DNA of 64,000 nt from Moraxella nonliquefaciens (GCF_001679005.1 NZ_LXTW01000003.1:248930-312929), one strand, 5' to 3'. Counted from the first letter of the stretch, positions 27,790-36,241 are shown. The notes: generated by a model from the sequence alone, not told the origin. A program made the numbers and translations.

Positions 27790-28443
27790 ATGCGTATTAT
27801 TTTATTAGGACCCCCAGGGGCAGGTAAAGGCACACAAGCTCAGTTCATCTCAAAGGAATTTGGCATTCCCCAAATTTCCACAGGAGACATGCTTCGTTCT
27901 GCCATCAAAAACGGCACAGAGCTTGGCAGGCTTGCCAAAAGTGTGATGGATGCAGGTCAGCTTGTCTCTGATGAACTTATCATTGATTTGGTCAAAGACC
28001 GTCTGACCAAGCCAGATTGTGCCAATGGCTGTATTTTTGATGGTTTTCCACGTACCATCGCCCAAGCCCAAGCGTTGGCAGATGCAGGCGTGGACATTGA
28101 TTATGTGATTGAGATTAGCGTCCCTGACGATGAGATTGTCAATCGCATGTCAGGTCGCAGAGTTCACCTGCCATCAGGTCGCACCTATCACATCATGCAC
28201 AATCCGCCAAAGGCAGATGACAAAGATGATTTAACAGGTGAGGAGCTGGTGCAACGTGATGATGACAAAGAAGATGTGGTCAGAGACCGCCTGTCGGTAT
28301 ATCATACCCAGACCGCCACACTCGTGGGTCATTATCAAGCAGTGGCTCAGTCTGGTGAGAATGCCCCATCTTATCATAAATTTGATGGTATTCAATCCAT
28401 TGATGTGGTCAAAGAGCAGATTTTTTCGGTGTTAAAAGGTTGA
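27790..28443 (+). CDS. adk: Adenylate kinase
   Basis: Reversible phosphoryl transfer between ATP and AMP, essential for nucleotide balance. It has 217 residues, the long bacterial form. P-loop G-P-P-G-A-G-K-G-T at 7-15, the AMP-binding STGDMLR block, the GFPRT motif and a LID domain starting GRRVHLPSGRTYH. The LID lacks the four-Cys zinc site, having the H-bonded type as in enterobacteria. The reading frame extends 25 codons upstream, but the start at 27790 has a GGAG site and gives the canonical MRIILLG. Confidence 0.96.
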   Translation: MRIILLGPPGAGKGTQAQFISKEFGIPQISTGDMLRSAIKNGTELGRLAKSVMDAGQLVSDELIIDLVKDRLTKPDCANGCIFDGFPRTIAQAQALADAGVDIDYVIEISVPDDEIVNRMSGRRVHLPSGRTYHIMHNPPKADDKDDLTGEELVQRDDDKEDVVRDRLSVYHTQTATLVGHYQAVAQSGENAPSYHKFDGIQSIDVVKEQIFSVLKG

Positions 28444-28452
28444 TTTTCTACC

Positions 28453-28474
28453 AAAGGGCGTACCTGCTTTTATG
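28453..28474. repeat. Copy of the dispersed GGGCGTGCCTGCC motif
   Basis: AAAGGGCGTACCTGCTTTTATG lies ten bases after the adk stop. It matches the copies at 18187 and 23107 in spacing and T-run. Confidence 0.5.
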
Positions 28475-28483
28475 GTCAAGTTT

Positions 28484-28519
28484 AAAAAATCCGCCCAATT
28501 TTATTGAGCGGATTTTTTT
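28484..28519 (+). terminator. Rho-independent terminator after adk
   Basis: The stem AAATCCGCCCA (28487-28497) pairs with TGAGCGGATTT (28505-28515) with one mismatch and is followed by a T-run. It can act in both directions, also ending gcvP. Confidence 0.75.
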
Positions 28520-28551
28520 AGTGCTTAAAGTATTATTTGGGCATTAAAGTA

Positions 28552-31404
28552 TCATTCGTAATTTTCAATGCTCGGGCAAGCACAAATCAGATTTTTATCG
28601 CCATAAACATCATCCACCCGACCCACCGAAGGCCAGAACTTATGTGCCTTGATATAAGGTAATGGGAAGGCAGCTTCTTCACGGCTATACGGATGCGTCC
28701 ATTCGCCTGTTATAACAAAGGCGGTGTGTGGGGCATTGACAAGTGGATTGTCATCTGGTGTCCAACCATCTTCGCCTGTTTGCACCTTTAAGGCCTCTTG
28801 TTTGATTTGCTTTAAGGCACTGATGAGGCGGTCAATCTCTGCTTTGCTTTCAGATTCTGTTGGTTCAATCATGAGTGTGCCTGCCACAGGAAATGACATG
28901 GTTGGTGCATGAAAGCCATAATCCATCAAACGCTTGGCAATGTCAGTTTCAGAGATGCCTGTTTGTGCTTTTAATGGGCGAATGTCAATGATACATTCAT
29001 GAGCCACACGCCCATTTTTACCAGTATATAAAACAGGATAATCTTCGCTTAGCTTAGTTGCGATATAATTGGCGTTAAGCAGTGCTTGTTTGGTGGCTGA
29101 TAAAAGACCATCACGACCCATCATGGTGATATACATCCATGAAATTGGCAGGATATTTGCCGAACCATAAGGAGCGGCTGAAACCGCCGAACAGTCAGAC
29201 TGGGCATTAAACACAGGTGCAACACGATGATTTGAGATAAAAGGTGCTAAGTGTGATTTTAGACCAATTGGCCCCATGCCAGGCCCGCCACCACCATGTG
29301 GGATGCAAAAAGTTTTGTGTAAATTCATGTGTAGCACATCTGCCCCGACATCAGCTGGCTGCATGATGCCAACTTGTGCATTCATGTTAGCACCGTCCAT
29401 ATACACCTGTCCACCGTGAGCGTGAATCATATCACAAATATCACGAATGCCCTCTTCAAAAACCCCATGCGTTGATGGATAAGTAATCATCAAAGCACCA
29501 AGCTTATCGCTGTGTTCATCACATTTGGCTTTTAGGTCATCAATGTCCACATTACCATTATCATCGGTTGCAACGACCACAACTTTCATGCCCATCATCT
29601 GGGCAGTTGCTGGATTGGTGCCGTGTGCTGAGCGGGGGATTAGGCAGACATTACGCTCATCTTGACCCATACTTTCATGATAGCGACGAATGGCGAGCAA
29701 GCCTGCATATTCACCAGATGCCCCTGAATTGGGCTGCATGCTGATTTCATCAAAGCCTGTGATGGCTTTTAGCTGGGCTTGTAGGCTCTCAATCATCTGA
29801 ATGTAGCCTTTGGTGTCTTCGCTGGGTGCAAATGGGTGCACATTTGCAAACTCATCCCAGGTGATGGGCAACATCTCACTGGTGGCGTTTAATTTCATGG
29901 TACAAGAACCCAATGAAATCATTGAACGGTTCATCGCCAAATCCTTATCCTCTAAGGATTTTAGGTAGCGTAGCATTTGGTGTTCGGTGTGATGACTGTT
30001 AAACACAGGATGGGTTAAAATGTCATCTTGTCTTAATAAATCGCCCAATTGAATCTGGATGGCATCAAGACTGCCTTTGACCCCAAAGATTTGACACAGT
30101 TCATCAAACTCTGCTTCATCGGTGAGTTCATGAAATGATACAGAAATACCGCCATTGTCATGCTGCCATAAGTTGTAGCCTTTGTCTTTGGCGGTCTTAA
30201 AAATCGTTTGTGCCTGCCCTCCACATTCAACCAGTACGGTATCAAAAAACACATCATGACGCACTGCCAGCTCTGATGATTTGACCGCTTTGGCAAAGGC
30301 GACCGCTAGGGCATGAATGCGTGTGGCAATGCGTTTTAGCCCTACCGCCCCATGATAGACGGCGTACATGCCTGCCAGATTGGCAAGGAGTACTTGACTT
30401 GTGCAAATGTTTGAATTGGCCTTTTCACGGCGGATATGTTGTTCACGGGTTTGTAGTGCCATGCGTAGGGCGGTATTACCTTGGGCGTCTTTTGATACGC
30501 CAATGATGCGACCAGGTGCCGAGCGTTTGTCTTTGTCTTTAAAGGCAAAATAGGCAGCATGTGGCCCACCAAAACCCATCGGAATGCCAAAACGCTGTGT
30601 GCTTCCCAAAGCAATATCAGCTCCCATATCAGCAGGGGATTTTAAAAGCACAAGGCTCATGATATCGCTGGCAACGATGGCATAAGCTCCGTTGTCTTTG
30701 ACAGCGGTGATGACATCGGTCAAATCCACCACATCGCCATCTTTACCGACATACTGGAAAAATGCCCCAAAAAACTCACCATTTTTGGCAACATCAAAAT
30801 CGCCCATCACAATTTCAAAGCCAAAATATTTGGCACGAGTATGAATGACATCAAGGGTCTGTGGGTAGGTACGCTCATCTACAAAAAAGGCGTTGGATTT
30901 TGATTTACTCACACGCCTAGCCATCGCCATCGCCTCAGCGGCGGCGGTTGCTTCATCCAACAGGCTTGCCCCTGCCAAATCCATGCCAGTTAGGTCAATA
31001 CAAACTTGTTGAAAATTAAGTAAAGCTTCAAGCCGACCTTGGGCAATCTCAGCTTGATAGGGAGTATAGGCGGTATACCAACCGGGGTTTTCTAGCACAT
31101 TTCGTTGGATGACCGCAGGCAGGCGAGTAGGGGAGTAGCCTTGACCGATATAGCTTTTGGCGACGGTAATATTATCTGCCATGGTACGCAGTTTTGCCAA
31201 GGCATTATGCTCACTCATGGCTTTTGGTAAATCCAAATCTTTATTCAGACGAACGGCTTTGGGAACGACAGCATCAATAAAGCTGTCCAAATCATCAAAA
31301 CCAACGGTTTGTAATAAGGCTTGTTGTTCATTGGCATCTTTACCAAGATGACGATGAACAAAAGCATTTTCATAGAATAATTCTGAAAAATTGTTAAATG
31401 ACAT
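28552..31404 (-). CDS. gcvP: Glycine dehydrogenase (decarboxylating), P-protein
   Basis: The PLP enzyme of the glycine cleavage system. It decarboxylates glycine and passes the aminomethyl group to the lipoyl arm of GcvH. It has 950 residues, the fused single-chain form. The N-terminal half begins FVHRHLGKDANEQQALL, and the PLP lysine is Lys697 in NLHKTFCIPHGGGGPG, with the glycine-rich loop following. The C-terminal half ends with the SREEAAFPLPYI block. It is the last gene of gcvT-(lipoprotein)-gcvH-gcvP. Expression should follow the glycine riboswitch upstream of gcvT unless there is an internal promoter in the 247-base gap before it. Confidence 0.97.
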   Translation of the reverse strand: MSFNNFSELFYENAFVHRHLGKDANEQQALLQTVGFDDLDSFIDAVVPKAVRLNKDLDLPKAMSEHNALAKLRTMADNITVAKSYIGQGYSPTRLPAVIQRNVLENPGWYTAYTPYQAEIAQGRLEALLNFQQVCIDLTGMDLAGASLLDEATAAAEAMAMARRVSKSKSNAFFVDERTYPQTLDVIHTRAKYFGFEIVMGDFDVAKNGEFFGAFFQYVGKDGDVVDLTDVITAVKDNGAYAIVASDIMSLVLLKSPADMGADIALGSTQRFGIPMGFGGPHAAYFAFKDKDKRSAPGRIIGVSKDAQGNTALRMALQTREQHIRREKANSNICTSQVLLANLAGMYAVYHGAVGLKRIATRIHALAVAFAKAVKSSELAVRHDVFFDTVLVECGGQAQTIFKTAKDKGYNLWQHDNGGISVSFHELTDEAEFDELCQIFGVKGSLDAIQIQLGDLLRQDDILTHPVFNSHHTEHQMLRYLKSLEDKDLAMNRSMISLGSCTMKLNATSEMLPITWDEFANVHPFAPSEDTKGYIQMIESLQAQLKAITGFDEISMQPNSGASGEYAGLLAIRRYHESMGQDERNVCLIPRSAHGTNPATAQMMGMKVVVVATDDNGNVDIDDLKAKCDEHSDKLGALMITYPSTHGVFEEGIRDICDMIHAHGGQVYMDGANMNAQVGIMQPADVGADVLHMNLHKTFCIPHGGGGPGMGPIGLKSHLAPFISNHRVAPVFNAQSDCSAVSAAPYGSANILPISWMYITMMGRDGLLSATKQALLNANYIATKLSEDYPVLYTGKNGRVAHECIIDIRPLKAQTGISETDIAKRLMDYGFHAPTMSFPVAGTLMIEPTESESKAEIDRLISALKQIKQEALKVQTGEDGWTPDDNPLVNAPHTAFVITGEWTHPYSREEAAFPLPYIKAHKFWPSVGRVDDVYGDKNLICACPSIENYE

Positions 31405-31594
31405 AAAGTTTTCCTTGTGCTGGGCTTTAAAAGTTAGTCAATGGGTGTTTAAATTGATTAACCATTGATGGATGATTGATATTTTATCAATTATTTGCCC
31501 ATTTAATTGCCAATAATACAGGATAAAGGTATATCAGATGGGGCATGTGGTAAAATCAAATTTGCCAATGGCTAATCAATTTAAACAATTTAAA

Positions 31595-31616
31595 CAAGGG
31601 CAAATTTTTACCCTTG
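31595..31616 (-). terminator. Possible weak terminator/attenuator between gcvH and gcvP
   Basis: CAAGGG (31595-31600) and CCCTTG (31611-31616) form a short stem with a ten-base A/T loop. On the minus strand it lies 36 bases after gcvH, followed by a modest TTT-AAAT stretch. It would only partly reduce read-through into gcvP. Confidence 0.4.
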
Positions 31617-31651
31617 CTTGATGATTTGAACAGTTTAATGATTTAAACAGC

Positions 31652-32032
31652 TTACAAAGCACTCTGGTACTCTTCGGCACTAAGTAGGTCATCATAATCG
31701 GCCACATTGGCAGGTTTGATTTTAAAGAACCATGCTTTGCCATAAGGGTCTTCATTGGCAAGCTCTGGACTGTCTACCAGCTCTTCGTTAATCTCAACGA
31801 TTTCACCTGCGATTGGGGCATAGACATCGCTCGCTGCTTTAACTGATTCTACAACGGCAATCTCTTCATCAGCAGAGACGGTGCGACCGACTTCTGGCAA
31901 CTCAACAAATACCACATCACCCAGCAAATCTTGGGCGTGGTCTGTGATACCAACGGTGATGATACCGTCATCTTCTAGTTTTAGCCATTCGTGGCTGGCA
32001 ACATATTTTAAATCAGCGGGGATATTACTCAT
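31652..32032 (-). CDS. gcvH: Glycine cleavage system H-protein
   Basis: The lipoylated carrier that shuttles the aminomethyl and reducing equivalents between P-, T- and L-proteins. It has 126 residues. The lipoyl lysine is Lys65 in AVVESVKAASD. Other hallmarks are ASHEWLKLEDDGIITVGITDHAQDLLGDVVFVELPEVG and the ending PYGKAWFFKIKP. An AGGAGA site precedes the ATG. It lies between the small lipoprotein gene and gcvP on the same strand. Confidence 0.97.
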   Translation of the reverse strand: MSNIPADLKYVASHEWLKLEDDGIITVGITDHAQDLLGDVVFVELPEVGRTVSADEEIAVVESVKAASDVYAPIAGEIVEINEELVDSPELANEDPYGKAWFFKIKPANVADYDDLLSAEEYQSAL

Positions 32033-32117
32033 GGGTCTCTCCTGTGAGTTTGGTGAATAAATGGGGGTTAATGGGTTAAAAGGGTGTACTTAAAAGCGGT
32101 GTACAAGGATTGTCAAG

Positions 32118-32237
32118 CTATTGATAGACGCATTGTTTGCTTGCTTCATCATAACGACCGCCATCATCTAAGCATGTGTCTTTGGCATCACAGCCTACCA
32201 ATAATAAAATAACCAAACCTGCACATAGGTATTTCAT
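32118..32237 (-). CDS. Small putative lipoprotein (39 residues)
   Basis: This short reading frame lies between gcvT and gcvH. The protein starts MKYLCAGLVILLLVGC, a complete signal peptide with lipobox L-V-G-C (lipidated Cys16), and continues with a 23-residue tail. The tail has two more cysteines (Cys22, Cys36) in a D-T-C-L-D-D-G-G-R-Y-D pattern that could form a disulfide. An AGGA sequence is about 11 bases upstream of the ATG. The same pattern (short tail, two Cys, acidic) is common among small Moraxellaceae lipoproteins in my experience, but I cannot name a family. Because it lies in the riboswitch-controlled unit it may be co-expressed with gcv genes. Confidence 0.6.
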   Translation of the reverse strand: MKYLCAGLVILLLVGCDAKDTCLDDGGRYDEASKQCVYQ

Positions 32238-32287
32238 ATGATTTCAATTCCTAAATCAATTTCTAAACATAATAAAACGAACATAAA

Positions 32288-32317
32288 GACCCAAAAGCAC
32301 GCTTGATGCTTTTGGTC
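32288..32317 (-). terminator. Hairpin after gcvT
   Basis: GACCCAAAAGCA (32288-32299) pairs with TGCTTTTGGTC (32307-32317) with one bulged base. On the minus strand it follows gcvT by about 18 bases and is trailed by TTTAT, so it probably attenuates transcription between gcvT and the downstream genes. Confidence 0.5.
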
Positions 32318-32334
32318 AGTTTTTCGGTATACAA

Positions 32335-33435
32335 TCAATCAAATTGCTTTTTGCCATGTCTGACAAATGGTAATTTGAGTACACGCACATCCATCTCTTT
32401 GCCACGCATGATAACTTTGGCATGCTCGCCTGTAAAGCTGGCAGGCACACGAGCGATGGCGATGGATTGGTTTAGAGTTGGGGAGAATACTCCGCTGGTG
32501 GTGATGCCAGACCCATCTTCGGTAATCACTTCCATGGCAGCACGAAGTACACCGCCTTTGGCAAGTAGTAACCCAACTTGACGCATTTTGATGCCGTCAT
32601 TTTTTAGGGCGATAAGGGCGGATTTGCCGATAAAATCACGATTTTCATTTTTTAAATCAACCGTCCATGCCATGCCTGCTTCTAGGGGGCTGACATCGTC
32701 TGTCATGTCGTTGCCGTATAGATTCATGCCAGCTTCCATACGCAAAGTATCTCTGGCACCAAGTCCACACGGAGCAACACCTGCTTTGACAAGCTCATCA
32801 AAAAACAAGACCGCCTCATCTGCTGGCATGACCACCTCAACGCCATCTTCGCCTGTGTAGCCTGTATAAGCGACAAACCAATCATCACCCAAATCCACAC
32901 CGACAAAGGGTTTTAGGGCATTGACTTTGTCTGTCCATTCAAGCTTGACGGCAAGAAGTTTGGCGATGGCATTTGGCCCTTGGATGGCAAGCATGGCAAC
33001 ATCATGGCGTGGGGTCAAAGTTACACCAAATGCCCCGCCAACTTTGGCAAAGTGTGCAGAGTCTTTTTCACGGGTTGCACCGTTTGAGATGATGCGATAA
33101 GCACTCTCATCTTCGTTCATGCGATAGACGATAAGGTCATCGATGACGCCGCCATCATCGTTTAGCATGGCAGAATATAAAGCCTTACCGACAAAGCCTA
33201 ATTTGGCAACATCGTTAGCAAGTAGCTTTTGTAAAAAGGCTTTGGCGTTATCACCGCTGATGTCGGTAACCAGCATGTGCGAGACATCAAACATGCCTGC
33301 GTCTGTCCGCACGGCATGGTGTTCATCAATTTGTGAGCCATAATTGACAGGTAACTCCCAACCGCCAAAATCAACAAGTTTGCCATTGTGTTCGGTGTGA
33401 GCATCAAATAAAGGGGTGCGTTGTGGAGCGGTCAT
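32335..33435 (-). CDS. gcvT: Glycine cleavage system T-protein (aminomethyltransferase)
   Basis: Transfers the methylene group from lipoyl-bound aminomethyl to tetrahydrofolate, releasing ammonia. It has 366 residues. Recognised blocks are RTPLFDAHTEHNGKLVDFGGWELPV at the N-terminus, AMFDVSHMLVTDISG with the catalytic-region Asp, and YTGEDGVEVVM followed by GLGARDTLRMEAGMNLYGNDM, which holds the folate-binding region. The C-terminal domain ends with PFVRHGKKQFD. It is the first gene of the gcv unit, directly downstream of the tandem glycine riboswitch. A T-rich 115-base segment lies between riboswitch and start. Confidence 0.96.
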   Translation of the reverse strand: MTAPQRTPLFDAHTEHNGKLVDFGGWELPVNYGSQIDEHHAVRTDAGMFDVSHMLVTDISGDNAKAFLQKLLANDVAKLGFVGKALYSAMLNDDGGVIDDLIVYRMNEDESAYRIISNGATREKDSAHFAKVGGAFGVTLTPRHDVAMLAIQGPNAIAKLLAVKLEWTDKVNALKPFVGVDLGDDWFVAYTGYTGEDGVEVVMPADEAVLFFDELVKAGVAPCGLGARDTLRMEAGMNLYGNDMTDDVSPLEAGMAWTVDLKNENRDFIGKSALIALKNDGIKMRQVGLLLAKGGVLRAAMEVITEDGSGITTSGVFSPTLNQSIAIARVPASFTGEHAKVIMRGKEMDVRVLKLPFVRHGKKQFD

Positions 33436-33550
33436 GAGGTGTCCTTAACTTTATGACTTTATGGGATTTTCTTGATTATTATTAACAAGTATTAAAAAGT
33501 TATTAACAACAATAAAAACAAAAAATCCTATGGGTAGATTGTCAAAAAAC

Positions 33551-33797
33551 ACCCCATCTGTCCTGTTACCTGAGATTTTCGTCAGGTGATTTGTCAGTTG
33601 TCAAATCAAATCACCCACTTGTTCCCTTCGGTGGTGCAAGCACGCTCTCCAGAGTGGTTAATTTATGTGTTATCATAAATTAAGTCTTTCAGTCCTTGTT
33701 ACCTGAGCGATTATAGGGGGCTTTAAATCCTAAAAAATAAATTTAAGATTTACAACATTACGCCTTCGGTGATTGCTTTTGCAACACTCTCCTGAAA
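33551..33797 (-). promoter_or_regulatory. Tandem glycine riboswitch upstream of gcvT
   Basis: Read on the minus strand, aptamer 1 spans about 33797-33684. It starts CAGGAGAGTG, has CACCGAAGGCG in the middle and ends CTCAGGTAACAAGGACTGAAAG. Aptamer 2 spans about 33657-33551 with CTGGAGAGCG, CACCGAAGGG and CTCAGGTAACAGGACAGA. These three conserved blocks, twice in order, define the glycine-binding gcvT riboswitch. A short palindrome, AATTTATG with CATAAATT (33660-33681), sits in the linker. In known cases glycine binding turns gcv genes on. The nature of the expression platform (terminator or ribosome-site control) is not clear here. Confidence 0.93.
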
Positions 33798-33923
33798 AAC
33801 ATCCCTATTATGAAAAAAAATGCTACAATTTACAAGCAAAATTTGCAAATTTTGTAAAATAATTTGTAAAATTGAGTTCATGCAATTATTATGCAATGAA
33901 ATATTAATGTTTAAGGTACAAAA

Positions 33924-34244
33924 ATGCACTGTGATATTTATAAATTTCCAAAAAACCCTGACTGGTATGTCTATATCGCCCGCCCAAATTATCCTGATGA
34001 TACCGATGAGATTTGTGATTGGTTTGAGGTATTACCATCTGATATGCGGTCAACATTGGGGTTTGGTCAATTTGTCATGCACCTAGATTTGTCATCAAGA
34101 CAAAAATTGGCTCAGGTGGACATTCATCAAGTTAAAGCCAAACTTAACGAACAAGGCTATTATGTTCAAGCACCACCAACGCATGTATTAACCCAGCAAG
34201 CCCTTGTCAAAGCCAAATCTTTGCAAGACAAAAAATATGATTAA
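33924..34244 (+). CDS. ycgL: YcgL domain-containing protein
   Basis: A 106-residue soluble protein of the YcgL family (DUF709). The family pattern is visible from the first residues: C-x-I-Y-K at the N-terminus, YVYIARPN, then LGFGQFVMHLDLSSRQKLAQVDIHQVKAKLNEQGYYVQAPP (about residues 43-84). The ending, with the invariant GYYxQxPP, is typical. YcgL proteins are found across gammaproteobacteria without a confirmed biochemical role; some are linked to cell-division inhibitor MinC or to rnd in gene neighbourhoods. It is divergent from the gcv riboswitch, and an in-frame ATG at 33907 would lack the family N-terminus. Confidence 0.88.
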   Translation: MHCDIYKFPKNPDWYVYIARPNYPDDTDEICDWFEVLPSDMRSTLGFGQFVMHLDLSSRQKLAQVDIHQVKAKLNEQGYYVQAPPTHVLTQQALVKAKSLQDKKYD

Positions 34245-34306
34245 AAATTATTAATTTTTCCAAAAACATGCTACAATGGGAAGATTATTTTTGTAACTGA
34301 CAAATT

Positions 34307-34813
34307 ATGCAATGGTTAAAAGAGCTTGTTAAAAGCCTACCCTTAGATGTTATTAGCGAATACATTGCCAAACTTGTGATTTGGTGGTCAAATTTGGTTA
34401 AAGACATTCCAGATAAGGACTTGCCGTTTTTAGCATATATGGGTGCGTCTGCTTTGGTGCTACTTTTGCTCATATTTGTGGCACGTGTCATGCCACGCCC
34501 CATTGGTGGCATGTTGTGGGCGTTGGCGTTAGCAGTGCTTTTGACCCCCGGTGATACATTGACGGGCACAGGACAGATTGCCCCTGCGGTAGCAAATGTG
34601 GCTCACAGTGTTTTGATGGGCGATGTATCAGAGGCAAGAAATGCTTTTTTACCAATTTTGGCGGTGTTTATTATGTTGCTATTTTTGGGGGCGATTTGGC
34701 AGGTTTTACGTGGGATAATAGAGGTAAATATTGCCAAAACCAAACAAAAATCACGCATCCAAGAACAAAAAAGACTGCTTGAAGAGATGGATAAAAATAT
34801 CCAAAAATCTTAA
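34307..34813 (+). CDS. Small inner-membrane protein of unknown function
   Basis: A 168-residue protein. After about 45 mainly soluble residues with aromatic-rich VIWWSNLVKDIP, there are three probable membrane spans: YMGASALVLLLLIFVARVM, GMLWALALAVLLT and LPILAVFIMLLFLGAIWQVL. The C-terminus is a basic coiled-coil-like tail (KTKQKSRIQEQKRLLEEMDK). No family was recognised. It starts 62 bases after ycgL on the same strand, so the two may be co-transcribed, and it precedes the rpsF promoter. Confidence 0.65.
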   Translation: MQWLKELVKSLPLDVISEYIAKLVIWWSNLVKDIPDKDLPFLAYMGASALVLLLLIFVARVMPRPIGGMLWALALAVLLTPGDTLTGTGQIAPAVANVAHSVLMGDVSEARNAFLPILAVFIMLLFLGAIWQVLRGIIEVNIAKTKQKSRIQEQKRLLEEMDKNIQKS

Positions 34814-34843
34814 ATCACCCTTTTTTTTATAAAAAAATTCGTG

Positions 34844-34945
34844 TATAATAGCCAACCTTGTTAAATGATTGGTTTGTATCAATCAATTTTCAATCTCCTT
34901 GCTGTTATCTGTGATAATGGCTGTTTTAATCCGTAGGGAGTCCTT
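34844..34945 (+). promoter_or_regulatory. Promoter -10 and leader of rpsF-rpsR-rplI
   Basis: A perfect TATAAT (34844-34849) is followed by an untranslated leader of about 90 bases before the rpsF ATG. The -35 region is T-rich and not clear. The leader contains inverted-repeat sequences (CTGTTATCTGTGATAATGG) and a CCG next to the GGGAG ribosome site. Leaders of S6/S18 operons in many bacteria fold into a hairpin with a CCG bulge that binds the S6:S18 complex and represses translation. Whether this one folds so was not computed. Confidence 0.45.
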
Positions 34946-35347
34946 ATGAGACATTATGAAGTGGTGCTACTGGTACATCCAGACCAAAGCAACCAAGTTG
35001 CCGACATGGTAACTAAGTACCGTTCTATCGTAGAAGATAATGGCGGTAATAACCATCGCCTAGAAGATTGGGGTCGCCGTCAATTGGCTTATCCAATCAA
35101 TAAAATCCACAAAGCACACTATGTTTTGCTAAACATTGAGTGTAACGATGAGACATTGGCACAGTTAGAAGAGTTGTTCAAATACAACGATGCCATCATT
35201 CGCAGTCTTATCATTCGCCGTGATGAAGCCATTACCGAACAATCTCCTTTGGCAAAAGAAGCCGAAGACAAACGCACTCGTAAAGCCAACCGCCGTAACG
35301 ATGTTCGCACTCAGGAAACTGAGAGTGAAGACAATGCAAGCGAATAA
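34946..35347 (+). CDS. rpsF: 30S ribosomal protein S6
   Basis: A primary assembly partner of S18 on the 30S platform. It has 133 residues. The N-terminus RHYEVVLLVHPDQSNQV and the block EDWGRRQLAYPINKIHKAHYVLLNIEC are characteristic of bS6. It ends in an acidic tail (TESEDNASE), where RimK-type glutamate ligases act in some species. A strong GGGAG ribosome site precedes the ATG. It is the first gene of a rpsF-rpsR-rplI operon; priB, often found in this cluster in enterobacteria, is absent. Confidence 0.97.
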   Translation: MRHYEVVLLVHPDQSNQVADMVTKYRSIVEDNGGNNHRLEDWGRRQLAYPINKIHKAHYVLLNIECNDETLAQLEELFKYNDAIIRSLIIRRDEAITEQSPLAKEAEDKRTRKANRRNDVRTQETESEDNASE

Positions 35348-35362
35348 TTAAGGAGATAACTC

Positions 35363-35590
35363 ATGGCTCGTTTCTATCGTCGTCGTAAATTCTGCCGTTT
35401 CACCGCAGAAGGCATTACCCACATTGATTATAAAGATGTTGAACTTTTAAAACAATACATCAGCGAAAATGGTAAAATCACTCCAAGCCGTATCACGGGT
35501 ACTTCTACTAAGTATCAACGCCAGCTTGCAGTTGCCATTAAACAAGCTCGTTATTTGGCTCTATTGCCATATACCGACAACCACAAGTAA
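35363..35590 (+). CDS. rpsR: 30S ribosomal protein S18
   Basis: A 75-residue basic protein that binds S6 and the 16S rRNA platform. The block FTAEGITHIDYKDVELLKQYI and the invariant ITPSRITGTSTKYQRQLAVAIKQARYLALLPY identify bS18. An AGGAG site lies in the 15-base gap after rpsF. Confidence 0.97.
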   Translation: MARFYRRRKFCRFTAEGITHIDYKDVELLKQYISENGKITPSRITGTSTKYQRQLAVAIKQARYLALLPYTDNHK

Positions 35591-35603
35591 TTAGGAGACC
35601 ATC

Positions 35604-36083
35604 ATGCAAGTTATTCTATTACAGCGTGTCGTTAATCTTGGTAAGCTTGGCGAGACTGTTGATGTAAAAGCAGGTTACGGTCGTAACTATCTCATCCCAC
35701 AAGGCAAAGCACTGCCTGCTAATGAAGCAAATATTGCTAAGTTTGAAACTCGCCGTGCTGAGCTAGAAGCACAAGAAGCCCAAGAACTACAAGAAGCCCA
35801 AGAACGTGCTGATGCTCTGTCAGACGTGAATGTCATCATGCGTGCCAAAGCAGGTGATGAAGGTAAATTGTTCGGTTCTATCGGTACTCGTGATATCTCT
35901 GATGCACTGACCGCTTCTGGCTTGCCAGTTGATCGTGCAGAAGTGAAGTTGCCAGAGGGCACACTGCGTCAAGTGGGTGAATATAAAGTTACCATTCAGC
36001 TACATCACGATATTACTGCTGACATTCTTGTTACCATTTTGTCAGAAGATGGCGAGAACAAGGTTGATGAAGATGATGAATGA
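35604..36083 (+). CDS. rplI: 50S ribosomal protein L9
   Basis: A 23S rRNA-binding protein that extends from the L1 stalk and limits frameshifting. It has 159 residues. The N-terminal globular domain MQVILLQRVVNLGKLGETVDVKAGYGRNYL is followed by the long connecting helix (AELEAQEAQELQEAQERA, about residues 50-70) and the C-terminal domain with LFGSIGTRDISDAL. The acidic C-terminal extension (DGENKVDEDDE) is somewhat longer than in E. coli. It ends the operon before a hairpin terminator. Confidence 0.96.
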   Translation: MQVILLQRVVNLGKLGETVDVKAGYGRNYLIPQGKALPANEANIAKFETRRAELEAQEAQELQEAQERADALSDVNVIMRAKAGDEGKLFGSIGTRDISDALTASGLPVDRAEVKLPEGTLRQVGEYKVTIQLHHDITADILVTILSEDGENKVDEDDE

Positions 36084-36101
36084 TTAATCATTATACATTA
36101 A

Positions 36102-36133
36102 AATCCCCAATCTTTTTAGTTTGGGGGTTTTTA
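36102..36133 (+). terminator. Rho-independent terminator after rplI
   Basis: TCCCCAA (36104-36110) pairs with TTGGGGG (36121-36127) around a ten-base loop and is followed by a T-run. It closes the rpsF-rpsR-rplI operon. Confidence 0.75.
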
Positions 36134-36241
36134 TTTGTCTGATAAAACCTTATTACTCAAATAAGTCAAGTGGTATTTTTGATTAACATTGGCAAAAACC
36201 ACTCATGTTTGGATGGGTGCTTTTTTGATTGTATCATGACA

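Noticed and set aside
31621..31650. tRNA-like GATTTGAACAG sequence after gcvH
   Set aside because: Isolated motif with no cloverleaf arms around it.
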